A stretch of DNA of 64,000 bases from Tritrichomonas musculus (lineage: Eukaryota; Parabasalia; Tritrichomonadida; Tritrichomonadidae). This document shows positions 32,788-42,943 of the stretch, piece after piece. The position numbers and the translations under genes are program-made. The notes beneath the pieces are model-generated. The model was not told the origin of the DNA. It saw only the letters and a list, made by a program, of their open reading frames with translations, and ran no database searches. The stretch covers positions 1,302,001-1,366,000 of the forward strand of contig JAPFFF010000028.1 in NCBI GenBank assembly GCA_039105265.1, given 5' to 3'. Each line of letters starts with the position of its first letter. Within the stretch, counting starts at the first letter, position 1.

Positions 32788-33894
32788 AATGATAACGATT
32801 ACGCCTCTAGTGATGATATATACGGTAATAAAGCATTTGCTGAATACGACTTTGATTCAGATAATGATAACAATAGTGCACGCTCCGAAGGATATTTAAC
32901 TGATAACACCAAGAAAAAGAAACGAAAGCCAGTATTGCACCGACCAGGAATCAATAAAGAATATAAAAGGATGGGCGGTATAAATCAATACAGGCAATAC
33001 ATAAACGACTATATAGATAAGGCAATGCAAGGGCTTGTGTCTATGGATGACTTCGACAGCAGAATTAATCTGAACGAAATAAATAACATCGTAGCGAATA
33101 CACTAAAGGACCATCAAGAAGAAATGTCAGGTGCATTCATTGCTCCCATCCATCCATCGGTAAATATTAAATACAATTCCGTTAATGTTATCGTAGGTAA
33201 ACAGAATATGGGTAAGACAGTAATTGCCCTACAGGAAATCATTAAGATATCTCTTTTATACACACATCATTTGCTCGTTTATGTCACTAAAGATGGAGAA
33301 GAAAATGACCGTAGCTGGAGAGCATTAAGAGACCTTTTCAGCCCAACATTGCCTTACGTAACAATTGCTGAGGCCGATGCAGAGAATTACATCAGGAATC
33401 TTATCGGAGCGAAAAACTTATACTATAAGATAAAGCATGGGGAAACTACAGAGCAGCAGGAAGGTGAACGAATACAGCAAATGAAAGAGCTCCTTCATGT
33501 GAATAATTATTCAGCAGAATTCTTGCATACTCTTGTGCTCTTCGATGATATCAGTAACAGCAAGTTATTCTCCAACGAGGAATCCTTTTTCAGCCAAGCA
33601 ATAAAGCGGTGCAGGCATACGAACATGTCTTATTTCTTGTTGATTCAGGGATGGAAAGGATTGAAACCACATGTGAAGAATGAGATTACATCATTGTTCA
33701 TCTTTCCTTGCTTCAACGACCAACAGTTAAGGTATATATATTCACAGGCCGCATCGAATCTATCATGGGAAGACTTTAATTACTATTACAAGCTAATGGT
33801 AGACTATAAAAGGAGACATCCAGATTCCTATCCGGCTCTTTGTGTGCAGGTAACAGACGGTGGAGAAACAAACATTATAGGAGGACAAAAATAA
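32785..33894 (+). CDS. Genome-packaging ATPase (FtsK/HerA, A32-like), 369 aa
   Basis: Motor predicted to pump the element's DNA into a capsid. It has Walker A GKQNMGKT (138-145) after a hydrophobic strand (VNVIV) and Walker B TLVLFDDIS (D254-D255). Downstream comes a sensor-like region with RHTNMSYFLLIQGWKGLK, matching the conserved Gln after strand 4 in A32-type ATPases. The N-terminal 100 residues are acidic and then basic (KKKRKP). The length is normal for the family. The start is supported by the recurrent GGGTAAAATG context. It ends one base before the convergent small gene. Confidence 0.88.
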   Translation: MNDNDYASSDDIYGNKAFAEYDFDSDNDNNSARSEGYLTDNTKKKKRKPVLHRPGINKEYKRMGGINQYRQYINDYIDKAMQGLVSMDDFDSRINLNEINNIVANTLKDHQEEMSGAFIAPIHPSVNIKYNSVNVIVGKQNMGKTVIALQEIIKISLLYTHHLLVYVTKDGEENDRSWRALRDLFSPTLPYVTIAEADAENYIRNLIGAKNLYYKIKHGETTEQQEGERIQQMKELLHVNNYSAEFLHTLVLFDDISNSKLFSNEESFFSQAIKRCRHTNMSYFLLIQGWKGLKPHVKNEITSLFIFPCFNDQQLRYIYSQAASNLSWEDFNYYYKLMVDYKRRHPDSYPALCVQVTDGGETNIIGGQK

Positions 33895-33895
33895 C

Positions 33896-34207
33896 TCATT
33901 GCTGCTCTCCATTGACGACCTTAATGATTTCACCAATAGCTTTCTTTATCTGGTCTATATCGCTCCTCAATTGCTCGATTTGTGTTTCTACATAGTTTTC
34001 TTCTTCTGGTTCTTTCATCTTCTTCAGCATCAGCACTCCTTTTATCTTCGTTATACGGTATCCTTCTATGTGATACATCTTGTTGAGCTTATGCGTCGTT
34101 AATGCATCTACCGATTCTTTATTTTTGTTGTACCATAAATTGAATTCATCCGGTGAACGAAATTCTTTGTTCGGGTGTGTTATGGGCTCTATTATCTTCA
34201 GGTTCAT
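33896..34207 (-). CDS. Small Maverick 1 protein, 103 aa, C-terminal coiled coil
   Basis: Not recognised by name. The core (LTTHKLNKMYHIEGYRITKI then KGVLMLKK) has the look of a small conserved viral fold, and the C-terminus (ETQIEQLRSDIDQIKKAIGE) is a coiled coil. It is tail to tail with the ATPase and shares a 44-base promoter with the small gene at 34252. A structural or scaffolding role is possible but not shown. Confidence 0.6.
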   Translation of the reverse strand: MNLKIIEPITHPNKEFRSPDEFNLWYNKNKESVDALTTHKLNKMYHIEGYRITKIKGVLMLKKMKEPEEENYVETQIEQLRSDIDQIKKAIGEIIKVVNGEQQ

Positions 34208-34251
34208 GCTATTTAATGATGAATAAAAATCTCTATTTTGTTTCGGTTAAA
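34208..34251. promoter_or_regulatory. 44-base bidirectional promoter
   Basis: It lies between two divergent small genes and holds aataaaaatctctattttg. The plus-side start reads cggttaaaATG (34244-34254). Confidence 0.55.
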
Positions 34252-34380
34252 ATGAATCTTACTGATTTCTTTCTAGCCTGTTTGACCGTAATTGAATTCG
34301 TTAATCTATTATTAAAGCTATCTGAACTGGCTCCCGACCCGCCTCTCACTGAAGAAATGCGATGCAAACTCTACAGCTAA
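34252..34380 (+). CDS. Very small membrane-like protein, 42 aa
   Basis: The frame reads MNLTDFFLACLTVIEFVNLL and continues to a Pro-rich polar tail (PDPPLTEEMRCK). One hydrophobic helix is likely. The gene is supported by its start context (cggttaaaATG), which matches that of the ATPase and polymerase genes, and by its divergent pairing with the gene at 34207. A longer frame upstream (from 34153) runs into the neighbour and is not needed. Confidence 0.5.
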   Translation: MNLTDFFLACLTVIEFVNLLLKLSELAPDPPLTEEMRCKLYS

Positions 34381-34398
34381 CACCCAGGCAAAAATATC

Positions 34399-34680
34399 TT
34401 AGTAGTCATTAAGGAATGGGTATTGTTCTGTATTCAGTAGCACTTTTCTCTTACCTGCATTGCCGCCAATCATATTTTTACCGCTTAATTTATTGTTGAC
34501 TTTACCGGCAACATCACCAACTTTTCCGATTAAATCTCCAACTGGGCCTCCAATTATGTCTTTAGCTATGGGCGCTACTTTATTGACCAATTCTGCACCT
34601 TTCTTCAGTACTGGTAAGGCCTTTCCGATGATATTCTTTGCCCCTTTAACGATATTCTTGAACCAACTTCCAAACGCCAT
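34399..34680 (-). CDS. Amphipathic small virion-like protein (MAFGSWFK family, copy A), 93 aa
   Basis: The N-terminus MAFGSWFKNIVKGAKNIIGK forms an amphipathic, Lys-rich helix, as in the membrane-lytic region of adenovirus protein VI (inferred by pattern only). Gly/Val/Lys-rich repeats follow. The sequences DIIGGP and NMIGGN resemble adenovirus-type protease sites (hydrophobic-x-Gly-Gly). A second copy with the same first eight residues lies at 42944-43165. It is divergent from the capsid gene across an 85-base spacer, a sensible place for a virion component. Confidence 0.65.
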   Translation of the reverse strand: MAFGSWFKNIVKGAKNIIGKALPVLKKGAELVNKVAPIAKDIIGGPVGDLIGKVGDVAGKVNNKLSGKNMIGGNAGKRKVLLNTEQYPFLNDY

Positions 34681-34765
34681 CTGTGTGTTTTCATGTGAGA
34701 TAAAAATCTATATTGCGCTTTTATTATCCGATAATTTTGTTTTTTATTGATAACCAAAAGAGTAC
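34681..34765. promoter_or_regulatory. 85-base bidirectional promoter of the capsid gene
   Basis: It contains gataaaaatctatattg, nearly the same as the word in the 34208-34251 promoter. Confidence 0.5.
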
Positions 34766-36709
34766 ATGACATACCAAAACGCTCAAGCTAAGAACACAGG
34801 TAACAATGAAGGAGACGTTCTTTCTTTCTTCCAGAATAAGATGCGTAATCTGATACAACGCAACGGTGGGGATAATTCATTTTCGTTTGTGATGGAAGAG
34901 TTTACCAATAAGGATGCACCAATGCCAGTAGGAACAAAAACGAGAATAAAATTGACCCATACAGGCCATACAATAACACAAATAGAGAAATCATTCAGCA
35001 CCATCCTTCTGGACTTCAGTATTAAGTTATCAGAAAAGATTGACGTTTCTGCAGACACTAACGGCATAATGAAATTATTTGTTGGATTCAAGAACGCGGT
35101 AGAGTTCTATGAAGACTGTAGATTCTGGATTAACGGCAAACTATTAGATTCATACAGGCAAGATGAATTACAGCGCGAATCTTTCGCCTATAACAGCATT
35201 AAACCAAGAGACGCTAAAGCAACATCCAAGTTCTCTCACAGCACCTGGGAAAATGTATCACAATATAGCCCATCAGTCTGTGGCTGTTACGTTGACCTCA
35301 AAGATATTGCTGACGGGCAAATACATAAGCTTACTATAGAGTTGACCATTCCATTTATCGACCAGCTTGCATTACAGGCATGGCAATTGTACCCTAATGC
35401 CATTTGCGGTGAAATAGAGGAAGAAGTAAAGACATCATTAAGAGCAATGGTATGGACACAAGTTAACCCAAATATCGTCAAGGAAACATTACAGTTCCTA
35501 GAGGATAAAGAAATAGATGAACAAATGCCAGCAGTAATACCAATAACAAGGAAGTTCACTCAGGTTGGCCTTCCATCTACAATCGTTACGCACTATTCAG
35601 GCTCGCCAGCACCTAAACAAGAGCTAACAATTAAGTATCAACGAATGCATGCAGGCAAGCCATACACTGATACAGTTCCAGAAGGCGGTGAAGCTCAACA
35701 AATGAGAAAAGATACGCATAACGATGAAGCAGAACCAATAGTAATACATTTTACCTACACAGATGAAGAATATGAGAAGTATGGTGTCCGTAAAGAAGAT
35801 TCCAATAAAGCATGGTTCGCTGAAGAAGTCGCTGCTTCCAATCCTGATTATATCCTTAATGCAGGCGATACAGTAAAACTTCTAGATAATAACCTTAAGG
35901 GCGCACTACTTGTTTCATCGAAGAAAGCAGACAACATTAACCTTAAGGTCGGTAAAGTTGTGTTAGATGTTGTTGGTGGAACTATACAATTAGGCAGAAG
36001 CAATCTTGCTGGATTCGGGCTCAAACCAGATGTATATAAAGGCCTCGTCAGAGAACTGCAAACACCATTATTGATACCATCACAGGAACTCACAAGAGAA
36101 ATATTTGAGGGCACAGCAAAGGTAAACGGATTAGAAATCAGTAAGAGCATTCCATTACGCAACGCTACGAATATCACAATGATGTTCCCTAAGAGCCCTG
36201 CAGATATAACATGCTTCGAGAATATAATGTACCAGAATGTGCAATTGGTGGTTAATAAGAGAACCTATCCGGATACAGAATTCCAGAGCACCTGTGGAGC
36301 TCGCTTCTACCAACATCAATTAATCGCTAACGAATTAGATGGAGCATTAGAGGCAACACAAGAGTTCGAAGACAGCTTTACTCAACCGCTAAACGACCCT
36401 GTTACCGGTAAGAGATACACTAACTGCAGAAGTGACGGAACATCATTTGGTATTAACTTCCAGCTCGAACGAAGCAATGCAGGCTACGTCTTTGATGGCA
36501 TTGACACAGGCAGTAATTCCATTACAGTAACCTTCAGAGGCCAACCATTATATCGCGGTATGGATGATACATATTTCATTCCAGTACCTGAATTGCCACA
36601 AATCCACCCACCAAGCCCAGAAGCATGGATTTGCTCTGATACTTACTTTACCTGGTCTGTAAATGGTGTCGATTATTATCCAGCAGGTGTTCCATCCGGG
36701 TACGAATGA
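34766..36709 (+). CDS. Major capsid protein, double-jelly-roll (hexon-like) type, 647 aa
   Basis: Strand-rich protein of the length and position expected for the Polinton major capsid protein. The N-terminal jelly roll includes KLFVGFKNAVEFYEDCRFWI and NGKLLDSYRQDEL, and a second strand-rich half follows (KDTHNDEAEPIVIHFTY to NAGYVFDGIDTGSNSITVTF). In Polintons this protein would trimerise into a capsid shell. It is flanked by the packaging ATPase and small virion-like genes. I identify it by its arrangement and characteristic segments, not by a single invariant motif. Confidence 0.75.
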   Translation: MTYQNAQAKNTGNNEGDVLSFFQNKMRNLIQRNGGDNSFSFVMEEFTNKDAPMPVGTKTRIKLTHTGHTITQIEKSFSTILLDFSIKLSEKIDVSADTNGIMKLFVGFKNAVEFYEDCRFWINGKLLDSYRQDELQRESFAYNSIKPRDAKATSKFSHSTWENVSQYSPSVCGCYVDLKDIADGQIHKLTIELTIPFIDQLALQAWQLYPNAICGEIEEEVKTSLRAMVWTQVNPNIVKETLQFLEDKEIDEQMPAVIPITRKFTQVGLPSTIVTHYSGSPAPKQELTIKYQRMHAGKPYTDTVPEGGEAQQMRKDTHNDEAEPIVIHFTYTDEEYEKYGVRKEDSNKAWFAEEVAASNPDYILNAGDTVKLLDNNLKGALLVSSKKADNINLKVGKVVLDVVGGTIQLGRSNLAGFGLKPDVYKGLVRELQTPLLIPSQELTREIFEGTAKVNGLEISKSIPLRNATNITMMFPKSPADITCFENIMYQNVQLVVNKRTYPDTEFQSTCGARFYQHQLIANELDGALEATQEFEDSFTQPLNDPVTGKRYTNCRSDGTSFGINFQLERSNAGYVFDGIDTGSNSITVTFRGQPLYRGMDDTYFIPVPELPQIHPPSPEAWICSDTYFTWSVNGVDYYPAGVPSGYE

Positions 36710-36818
36710 GCTTTAGCGAATGCGGTGAGTCTCTACGAGCCGAGTAAGAGTGAAACAGAAATGAATACGATTGATTTCATTTAAACGAATTTAATTTTTT
36801 TTACTGGGAAAAAGGGAG

Positions 36819-37208
36819 ATGCCTCAATTCATGTCAGTAACGAAATTCGTTGAGTACATCAAGAAGACAAAAAGGCTCAACGTAAATGAAGCAACATTGT
36901 ACTTCCAGGCCAAAGATACATTCACTAACAGGTTCGGCAATGCATGCATCAAGCCTGTATACATAATCCTACAAGGTTACGCCGACAAGAAATACATTAC
37001 ACACGAAACAATAATGAACGATTTAGGTGGATTAATAATAACATTCACTGAGAGCAAAACGAAAACATTACCACCAACCAATGAGGATAATCTTTACACG
37101 ATGACAATAGAGTTCACACAGAAGATGTATAATGGAATACAGTACTACCCAGTAAAGGTCAGTAAAGAGCCTGAGAATGACCCTAGGGCTTTGGAAGGAA
37201 TGAAATGA
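36819..37208 (+). CDS. Small Maverick 1 protein, 129 aa, candidate minor virion component
   Basis: Strand-rich sequence (GNACIKPVYIILQGYADKKY, YTMTIEFTQKMYNGIQYYPV). Not recognised. It follows the capsid gene in the same orientation and precedes another small strand-rich gene. A piece of a jelly-roll minor capsid protein is possible. The start is preceded by an A/T run and actgggaaaaagggag. Confidence 0.5.
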   Translation: MPQFMSVTKFVEYIKKTKRLNVNEATLYFQAKDTFTNRFGNACIKPVYIILQGYADKKYITHETIMNDLGGLIITFTESKTKTLPPTNEDNLYTMTIEFTQKMYNGIQYYPVKVSKEPENDPRALEGMK

Positions 37209-37277
37209 CTGACAATGACGTTGATGTAGCAAAACAGATTATACAGTAACGCCGTAAACAATTTTTTTGTTGCACAA

Positions 37278-37610
37278 ATGGTAAAAACATACTTTATCAC
37301 TAAAGCAAACAATAACGAACTACCACCAGAGTTCTGCAATTCACTTAACCAGAGATACATCTCATTTCAGTACTGTAGAGCTACATGTGAAGGATACCTG
37401 GATGGCGAAACAGAAGTTCATTGCAGTTTCATTCAGAGAGACAATTACTGTGATAGTTTAGTGTGGTACGCTAATCTTTTACCACCAGATGATAACAGAA
37501 AATATGAATATATAGGCACTAAAAGGAACTTCAGAGTGTGGTTTACTGACCCGAACGGGAATGAGATAACGCCCGATAATTTTACTTTATTCCTGAAGTT
37601 AGAGTTTTGA
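37278..37610 (+). CDS. Small strand-rich Maverick 1 protein, 110 aa
   Basis: Six Cys/Tyr-containing strands and a final block NFRVWFTDPNGNEITPDNFT with a hydrophobic end (LFLKLEF). This ending resembles the last strands of penton-type single jelly-roll proteins in related elements; the link is tentative. It is followed 53 bases later by the fibre-like gene. Confidence 0.5.
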   Translation: MVKTYFITKANNNELPPEFCNSLNQRYISFQYCRATCEGYLDGETEVHCSFIQRDNYCDSLVWYANLLPPDDNRKYEYIGTKRNFRVWFTDPNGNEITPDNFTLFLKLEF

Positions 37611-37663
37611 GATGGCAAATCAGACAGCGAAAACTAGTTTATATTTATTTTTGCCTAAAAGTG

Positions 37664-40600
37664 ATGACTGCAATAATAACCAAATCTAATGCCAGAAACG
37701 GAGCCTTTGTAATGAAAGGTTCAGGCCAATTCGACAGCTTAACAGTAAACGGAGAATTGACCGTAAAGGGAACAAACATTCTAGATGCAATAAATGACCA
37801 TGAAGGAAGAATAAAGGTACTAGAAGAGAATCCAGTAAAGCCAGATGGAGAAACATCACTGCAATACGAAGATGGTCTTGATGAATTCATTATAGACAAA
37901 AATAGTCTATCACAGACGCAATCAGGTGATTATTATGAACTAGAGATTAAAGGTGACTTTACAGGCTACACAGGAGATTTATTCGAGGTGATTCTTCCAT
38001 CATACATCAGTAAAGAGACTGCTATAATAAGTTGCAACAAAGGCACATTCAGCAACCCAGTAATAGCCGACACTATAACATACAGAGAAGACTCGGCAGC
38101 AAAGATAATAATGAGCATTAATAATAGCCCACTACAGCTATTCACTTCTGGTTCACTCAGAATAAACTTCATCGGCAAACAGAAAACGCTCTCAACAGTA
38201 GCAAACCTGAAGTGCAACCAGGTAGAGGCAGAGAATTGCTTTAAGCTCTATCGTTCACCCCTTCCAGACTTCTATGAGATGAAATCATTCGGAGAAACGG
38301 GCACTGGTGAATATTATGCTGACTGGGGATATAAACCAGGCTCTGAAGAGTTTGATGCATTGATTGAAGGGCAAACATTTGAGTTTCACGACCAAGCATT
38401 CGGTACCGACTATAAAATGACTAAACAGAATGGTAAATGGGTAGGAAATAATTACTGCTATAACATTCCACTGAAGACAACAAGGAAGAATCCAGGCTCA
38501 CATGAAGTAGCGTTTATAGCCATCAAGAAGAACGAAGCGAATAGAAATGTATTGCATTTACTGATTGACTATACAGGCACCGGAAATGCACTGCAATTAC
38601 TGGCTGATAAGGGAATGCTCATAGCAAAAGATAATTGCACAATAAAGACATACAAAGAAGATGATGATGCATGGAGAGCTTACTTGTATCCAGTAAAAGA
38701 TTTCGCTGACTGCTCATATACAGCAACACTAAAGTATCTCGATAAGGAATATGACGTAAAAGTTGACTTCGAGTATAAATCATCAGGATTGAACAACTAC
38801 AAGCTCCAGTCAGATAACTACTTTGAGCATTTAGAGTATCATTACAGCTCCACTATAGAACATACAGACCCTGACGGACAACCAATGGACGGTCTTGTTA
38901 TATTCATGCCATCCAATAACGACCTGATATTTACTATATCTGATGTAGACTACGAAGAAGGAACGAACACATTTGAGTTTCTGGCCGGCTCTGGTTACTA
39001 TACGGTATCGCCAAGGCCTGAATCTTGCACAACATTGTACACCAACTACAACATACAGACAACAGGAATAGTCATAGGAGAGAACATAGAAAGCCACGTA
39101 TTTGTGCTGAATTCATTAGGCAATACAGTAGACATAGCAGTGAACCATATCAGCAGCTTACAGGATGCATGCAAGAAGCTACAGGATGAAATAGATAACT
39201 TCAAGCCTAAAACTACCTGGTTCGATATAGTCAGAGATGTTATCAGTATCGGCAACTTCATAATGAACTTTGCGAATCCTGTAGGGCTACCAATGACGAT
39301 AGCTAATGGAGCAATAAGGTCTATTAAAGGTATCTCTATGGCTGCTAACGAAGCAAAAGGTGTGGAGCTCGAACTGGAAGAAATAATCCCTCATACGGAA
39401 TTCTTATCGGCAACAGATGTGAATCGTACAGATGAACTGCAACTGGTAAACACAGAAGAAATCATTCCAGGTGAACAATATGTACATAAATACTTCTGTA
39501 ACGGTATAGCTGAAGGATGGAAGATACAGATTAGCGTTGAAGGCTCTGAATGTGAATACGTTATGGGTAATGATAGAGAACTAACATGCAGCTCAGAAGA
39601 GAGCTATCAGGGAACAATTAAGGTCGAATACGAATATCCTTACCTGCTCATTTGTAGCCCCAAACAAGCAGCAACAGTAAAGCTCATTAGAGAATACGGA
39701 AAGAGACCTGTACTGGGCATGGGTGAAGAACTTACAGACAAACAAGTACTGACAGCAAAGGCAACAATGGAGCTCATTAACAAACACCAGAGCAAACTGA
39801 AAGGTGAAACTAATGAATCATTTACAGTTGCTTTACAGCCATATGCTAGGAAAATAGACTTAATAGATTACACATATGAAATGACCACAGATAGTAATTC
39901 ATACGGTAGCTTTAAGTTAACATTAAATAATCCACCACCGAGCTTCAAGGTTCGTTTATGGTTTCATTGGGACCCTGTAGACCCAACACTGCAAACTAAA
40001 ACGTATGTAAATCTTGATATTGTCGATAACGTTATCGTCAAGTATGACTTCGAGTATATGATATATAACGAATTAGGTGGTGGAGCAAATTTATTAGGTA
40101 ATATTGCATTAACCAGCCCAAGTGGAGTTCCAACGCCTATATTTGAAGGCAGCGGTGCTGAGATGAGATTAAATGCTACATATGAGAATAACATTATATT
40201 ATTACCATGGAGGCATGTTAGAGCAAGACAGAAATATTATCACAAAATATTTATATTCAAGCATGACGAAAACGATATCATCTATACCGATAGAGTAGCA
40301 TATGAAAGTGATTTAGATACACTGAAGGCAACCATTCCGACAATCCCTGATAATCTCGTTACAGATGAATCATTAACGACTACACTACAGGATTACAAGC
40401 AAAGCTTGCAGGCATCTTTAGATGCTTATGCATTGAAGACAGATATGCCAACTCTACCAGAGAATATAGTTACAGGCGAATCATTAACGACTACATTACA
40501 GGATTATGCTTTAACGACTTCATTACCTGATATGTCGTTGTATGCATTGAAGACAGATATACCAACACTACCAGAAAACAACGTTACAGAAGAATCATTA

Positions 40601-42073
40601 GCGACTGCATTACAACCATATGCAATGAAATCAGATTGTGACGCGAAATATCCCAGTATTGATAACTTCAAGGTGCCAACAGAAGAAAACATAACATATA
40701 TGTATACAAGAAATAAATCATCGTATAGTAATCTGATACCTCATACATTCTCGTTCGGGGCCTTGAGGCCAACAAAAGTAAAAGCAAGATTGTACTTCAA
40801 GGTAATGATAAATGATTCGTTATCGACTAAATCTCTATATATGGAATTCGAGGGCGATTGTCCCGATTCTGGGTTCAATTATGTATATGGTTTCGGCGTA
40901 AACAATCCTGATATATTCCAAGATGGAACATTTGATGATGGCACAATGTGGACAGACTATTATTCAGACCCGAACCACAAGAATTATTTCGTAGGAATAC
41001 AGAATTTCTGGTTGCTCATCCAAACACCCACTGCTATATACTTCGATGAAGCAAATGAAGGCAATTATATTATATCAATAGCGGATAAATATGTTTACAC
41101 ACCAGACATAGTAGATAAGTATGCATTGAAGACAGATATACCAACAATTCCAGCAGATTTGGTTAATGAATCTGCACTGAGTACCGCGTTGAACGATTAT
41201 GCTTTGAAGTCGAATGTTGTTACAGATGAGCAGCTAATAAAAAGATGTGCCATTGATTGCAGTCCAATTACGGAGGGGGCCACGGATATATCAATTCGTT
41301 ATCTAACAATTGTAGATAACGTGATTAAACTGGAATACATAATAAGCGATTATGCACTATGCTTCGAAATAAGAATATTATTCTATGATACGGCAGGAAA
41401 CCCCCATAACATAGTACTAGTATTACATCAAAGAACTGTGTATTTCGACAATTTCAAGTTTCCATTCTATTATGAAGAAGCAGTTGATATAACATCATCA
41501 AGACCACTTACATATAATTTCCCAATAGGTGGATATTCCTGGACAACTACTCAGGAATTATTAGATGCAAGACAAATGTATTCAAGGTGCATCATGTCCC
41601 GAGAATACTTAGCGAAATATAAGAGTGTAATGTATGGTACATCCAACACTACCATCACTCATTACTGCCCTATAGAAGCTGGTGAAGAAATATCAGATTA
41701 CAAGATTGGTAAACCTGTATATCTATCAGGACATGTATATAAGTACGATACAGAAGCTAAACGATTCATTAGCAGCGCCATTACTGATAGCACTGATTGT
41801 ATCTGTTCAGTTATTGTTGATGGAACCTGGAAGGAATTCGTTGGTGTCATTACTAGCGTCGATGAAGAAAACGGATGTATAACCTTTGCGACCCATGGTG
41901 ACTATTTATTCTATGTTGATGATGCAAACGTGTACCAGATTGGCGATGTAATACTCTATGATGGAAGAATCCTGGATGAAGATTATGCACTCACATTGAA
42001 GATACAACAGAGCATAGTAGGGAAAGTAAGCGGAAAAATAAACGAACATTATTTAGCTGTGTTCAAGGCCTGA
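37664..42073 (+). CDS. Fibre-like surface protein of Maverick 1, 1469 aa
   Basis: Long modular protein resembling phage or adenovirus fibres. The N-terminus (NARNGAFVMKGSGQFDSLTV, then GELTVKGTN and a heptad segment) looks like a trimer-forming base. A module TTLYTNYN (about 455) is shared with the fibre genes of Maverick 2. A hydrophobic segment (WFDIVRDVISIGNFIMNF, about 520-560) follows a coiled coil. Tandem ALKTDIPTLP...LATALQPYA units occupy about 886-992 and 1153-1187. It would attach particles to cells or shape the virion surface. I chose the ATG at 37664, just after tatttatttttgcctaaaag, rather than an earlier in-frame ATG at 37607 that overlaps the previous gene. Confidence 0.7.
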   Translation: MTAIITKSNARNGAFVMKGSGQFDSLTVNGELTVKGTNILDAINDHEGRIKVLEENPVKPDGETSLQYEDGLDEFIIDKNSLSQTQSGDYYELEIKGDFTGYTGDLFEVILPSYISKETAIISCNKGTFSNPVIADTITYREDSAAKIIMSINNSPLQLFTSGSLRINFIGKQKTLSTVANLKCNQVEAENCFKLYRSPLPDFYEMKSFGETGTGEYYADWGYKPGSEEFDALIEGQTFEFHDQAFGTDYKMTKQNGKWVGNNYCYNIPLKTTRKNPGSHEVAFIAIKKNEANRNVLHLLIDYTGTGNALQLLADKGMLIAKDNCTIKTYKEDDDAWRAYLYPVKDFADCSYTATLKYLDKEYDVKVDFEYKSSGLNNYKLQSDNYFEHLEYHYSSTIEHTDPDGQPMDGLVIFMPSNNDLIFTISDVDYEEGTNTFEFLAGSGYYTVSPRPESCTTLYTNYNIQTTGIVIGENIESHVFVLNSLGNTVDIAVNHISSLQDACKKLQDEIDNFKPKTTWFDIVRDVISIGNFIMNFANPVGLPMTIANGAIRSIKGISMAANEAKGVELELEEIIPHTEFLSATDVNRTDELQLVNTEEIIPGEQYVHKYFCNGIAEGWKIQISVEGSECEYVMGNDRELTCSSEESYQGTIKVEYEYPYLLICSPKQAATVKLIREYGKRPVLGMGEELTDKQVLTAKATMELINKHQSKLKGETNESFTVALQPYARKIDLIDYTYEMTTDSNSYGSFKLTLNNPPPSFKVRLWFHWDPVDPTLQTKTYVNLDIVDNVIVKYDFEYMIYNELGGGANLLGNIALTSPSGVPTPIFEGSGAEMRLNATYENNIILLPWRHVRARQKYYHKIFIFKHDENDIIYTDRVAYESDLDTLKATIPTIPDNLVTDESLTTTLQDYKQSLQASLDAYALKTDMPTLPENIVTGESLTTTLQDYALTTSLPDMSLYALKTDIPTLPENNVTEESLATALQPYAMKSDCDAKYPSIDNFKVPTEENITYMYTRNKSSYSNLIPHTFSFGALRPTKVKARLYFKVMINDSLSTKSLYMEFEGDCPDSGFNYVYGFGVNNPDIFQDGTFDDGTMWTDYYSDPNHKNYFVGIQNFWLLIQTPTAIYFDEANEGNYIISIADKYVYTPDIVDKYALKTDIPTIPADLVNESALSTALNDYALKSNVVTDEQLIKRCAIDCSPITEGATDISIRYLTIVDNVIKLEYIISDYALCFEIRILFYDTAGNPHNIVLVLHQRTVYFDNFKFPFYYEEAVDITSSRPLTYNFPIGGYSWTTTQELLDARQMYSRCIMSREYLAKYKSVMYGTSNTTITHYCPIEAGEEISDYKIGKPVYLSGHVYKYDTEAKRFISSAITDSTDCICSVIVDGTWKEFVGVITSVDEENGCITFATHGDYLFYVDDANVYQIGDVILYDGRILDEDYALTLKIQQSIVGKVSGKINEHYLAVFKA

Positions 42074-42219
42074 ATCAATTCCATTACAGCCTTAATTTTG
42101 TTTTTAATGCTCAATAAACGATTCTCTATGTCGTTAACGTCTCTCTCTATTTCTTCTGCTAGGATGTCTATGTTGTGTTGTATATTAGTGTGGTAGTATT
42201 GCTTTACCTTACCAGACAT
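42049..42219 (-). CDS. Small coiled-coil protein, 56 aa, antisense to the fibre gene's end
   Basis: The frame begins MSGKVKQYYHTNIQHNIDIL and continues as a charged helix (AEEIERDVNDIENRLLSIKN). It overlaps the last 25 bases of the fibre gene on the other strand and fills an otherwise empty gap, as do other small genes in this packed element. The heptad pattern suggests a trimeric or dimeric coiled coil. Not recognised. Confidence 0.5.
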   Translation of the reverse strand: MSGKVKQYYHTNIQHNIDILAEEIERDVNDIENRLLSIKNKIKAVMELIQALNTAK

Positions 42220-42249
42220 TTTTCTGGCAATAAAATTAGCAGCACAGCT

Positions 42250-42906
42250 TCAGTGAAATGCCCCATATTTAATGAATTCGGTATAGATATCGTTATAGCA
42301 ATACTTTAACTCTTCTGTACGGCCATCCTTAGTGACAAGTATTTTGTCTATCTTTATCAGCTTTGCAGTAGAAGCAGAGCACCCACAACCAACTTCATAG
42401 TCATCCAGAACGAAATCTACTTTATCGCATTCTGTTAGTAGCTTTATCATGCTCATTAATGTACCACTCTTACATACTACATATGAGTTTACTTTTAGTG
42501 GATTCTCAGAGTACATCTCAACGAGCAACTCCAGGAACCTATTTTTCTTCTCTAATGAATGCACCAGCTGAGTCTCTGACGAGCCTAACTCGCCTAAATC
42601 TGCTATACCGCGGTCCTGCGCCAACAGGGTAGGACTGTTTGTTACTGCTGCTGATGGATACTGTAAACTCTCCGGATTCGTCGTCTGTGTATGTAAAGCC
42701 TGACCAGCCGGTAACGAATCCTTTGGCTGGTTGGCTTGAGTAAAATTTACGTTACCAGGAACTGGCTGCTGTTGTGGTTGCTGTTCTCCCTGCGGTCGAA
42801 AGCTTTGCTGTCGTGGCGTTATCTTTATGTTAACATTAGTGTTTTGCTCTTGCTTTATCGTATTGTCTGTTTCACTGCTTAGTATTCTAGCTGCTCTTAG
42901 AGTCAT
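42250..42906 (-). CDS. Gln/Pro-rich Maverick 1 protein with C-terminal Cys cluster, 218 aa
   Basis: It begins MTLRAARILSSETDNTIKQE, has a disordered Gln/Pro middle (GEQQPQQQPVPG), then a folded-looking C-terminus with YEVGCGCSASTAKLIKIDKI and further Cys. A metal site is possible. Not recognised. It is head to head with the gene at 42944 over 37 bases, so I prefer the ATG at 42906 (three codons after an alternative at 42915). Confidence 0.55.
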   Translation of the reverse strand: MTLRAARILSSETDNTIKQEQNTNVNIKITPRQQSFRPQGEQQPQQQPVPGNVNFTQANQPKDSLPAGQALHTQTTNPESLQYPSAAVTNSPTLLAQDRGIADLGELGSSETQLVHSLEKKNRFLELLVEMYSENPLKVNSYVVCKSGTLMSMIKLLTECDKVDFVLDDYEVGCGCSASTAKLIKIDKILVTKDGRTEELKYCYNDIYTEFIKYGAFH

Positions 42907-42943
42907 TTGTAGCACACAAAAATGTATTTTCTATACGGCTAAA
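42907..42943. promoter_or_regulatory. 37-base bidirectional promoter
   Basis: It contains acaaaaatgtattttcta and, on the plus side, cggctaaaATG (42936-42946), another copy of the start motif. Confidence 0.5.
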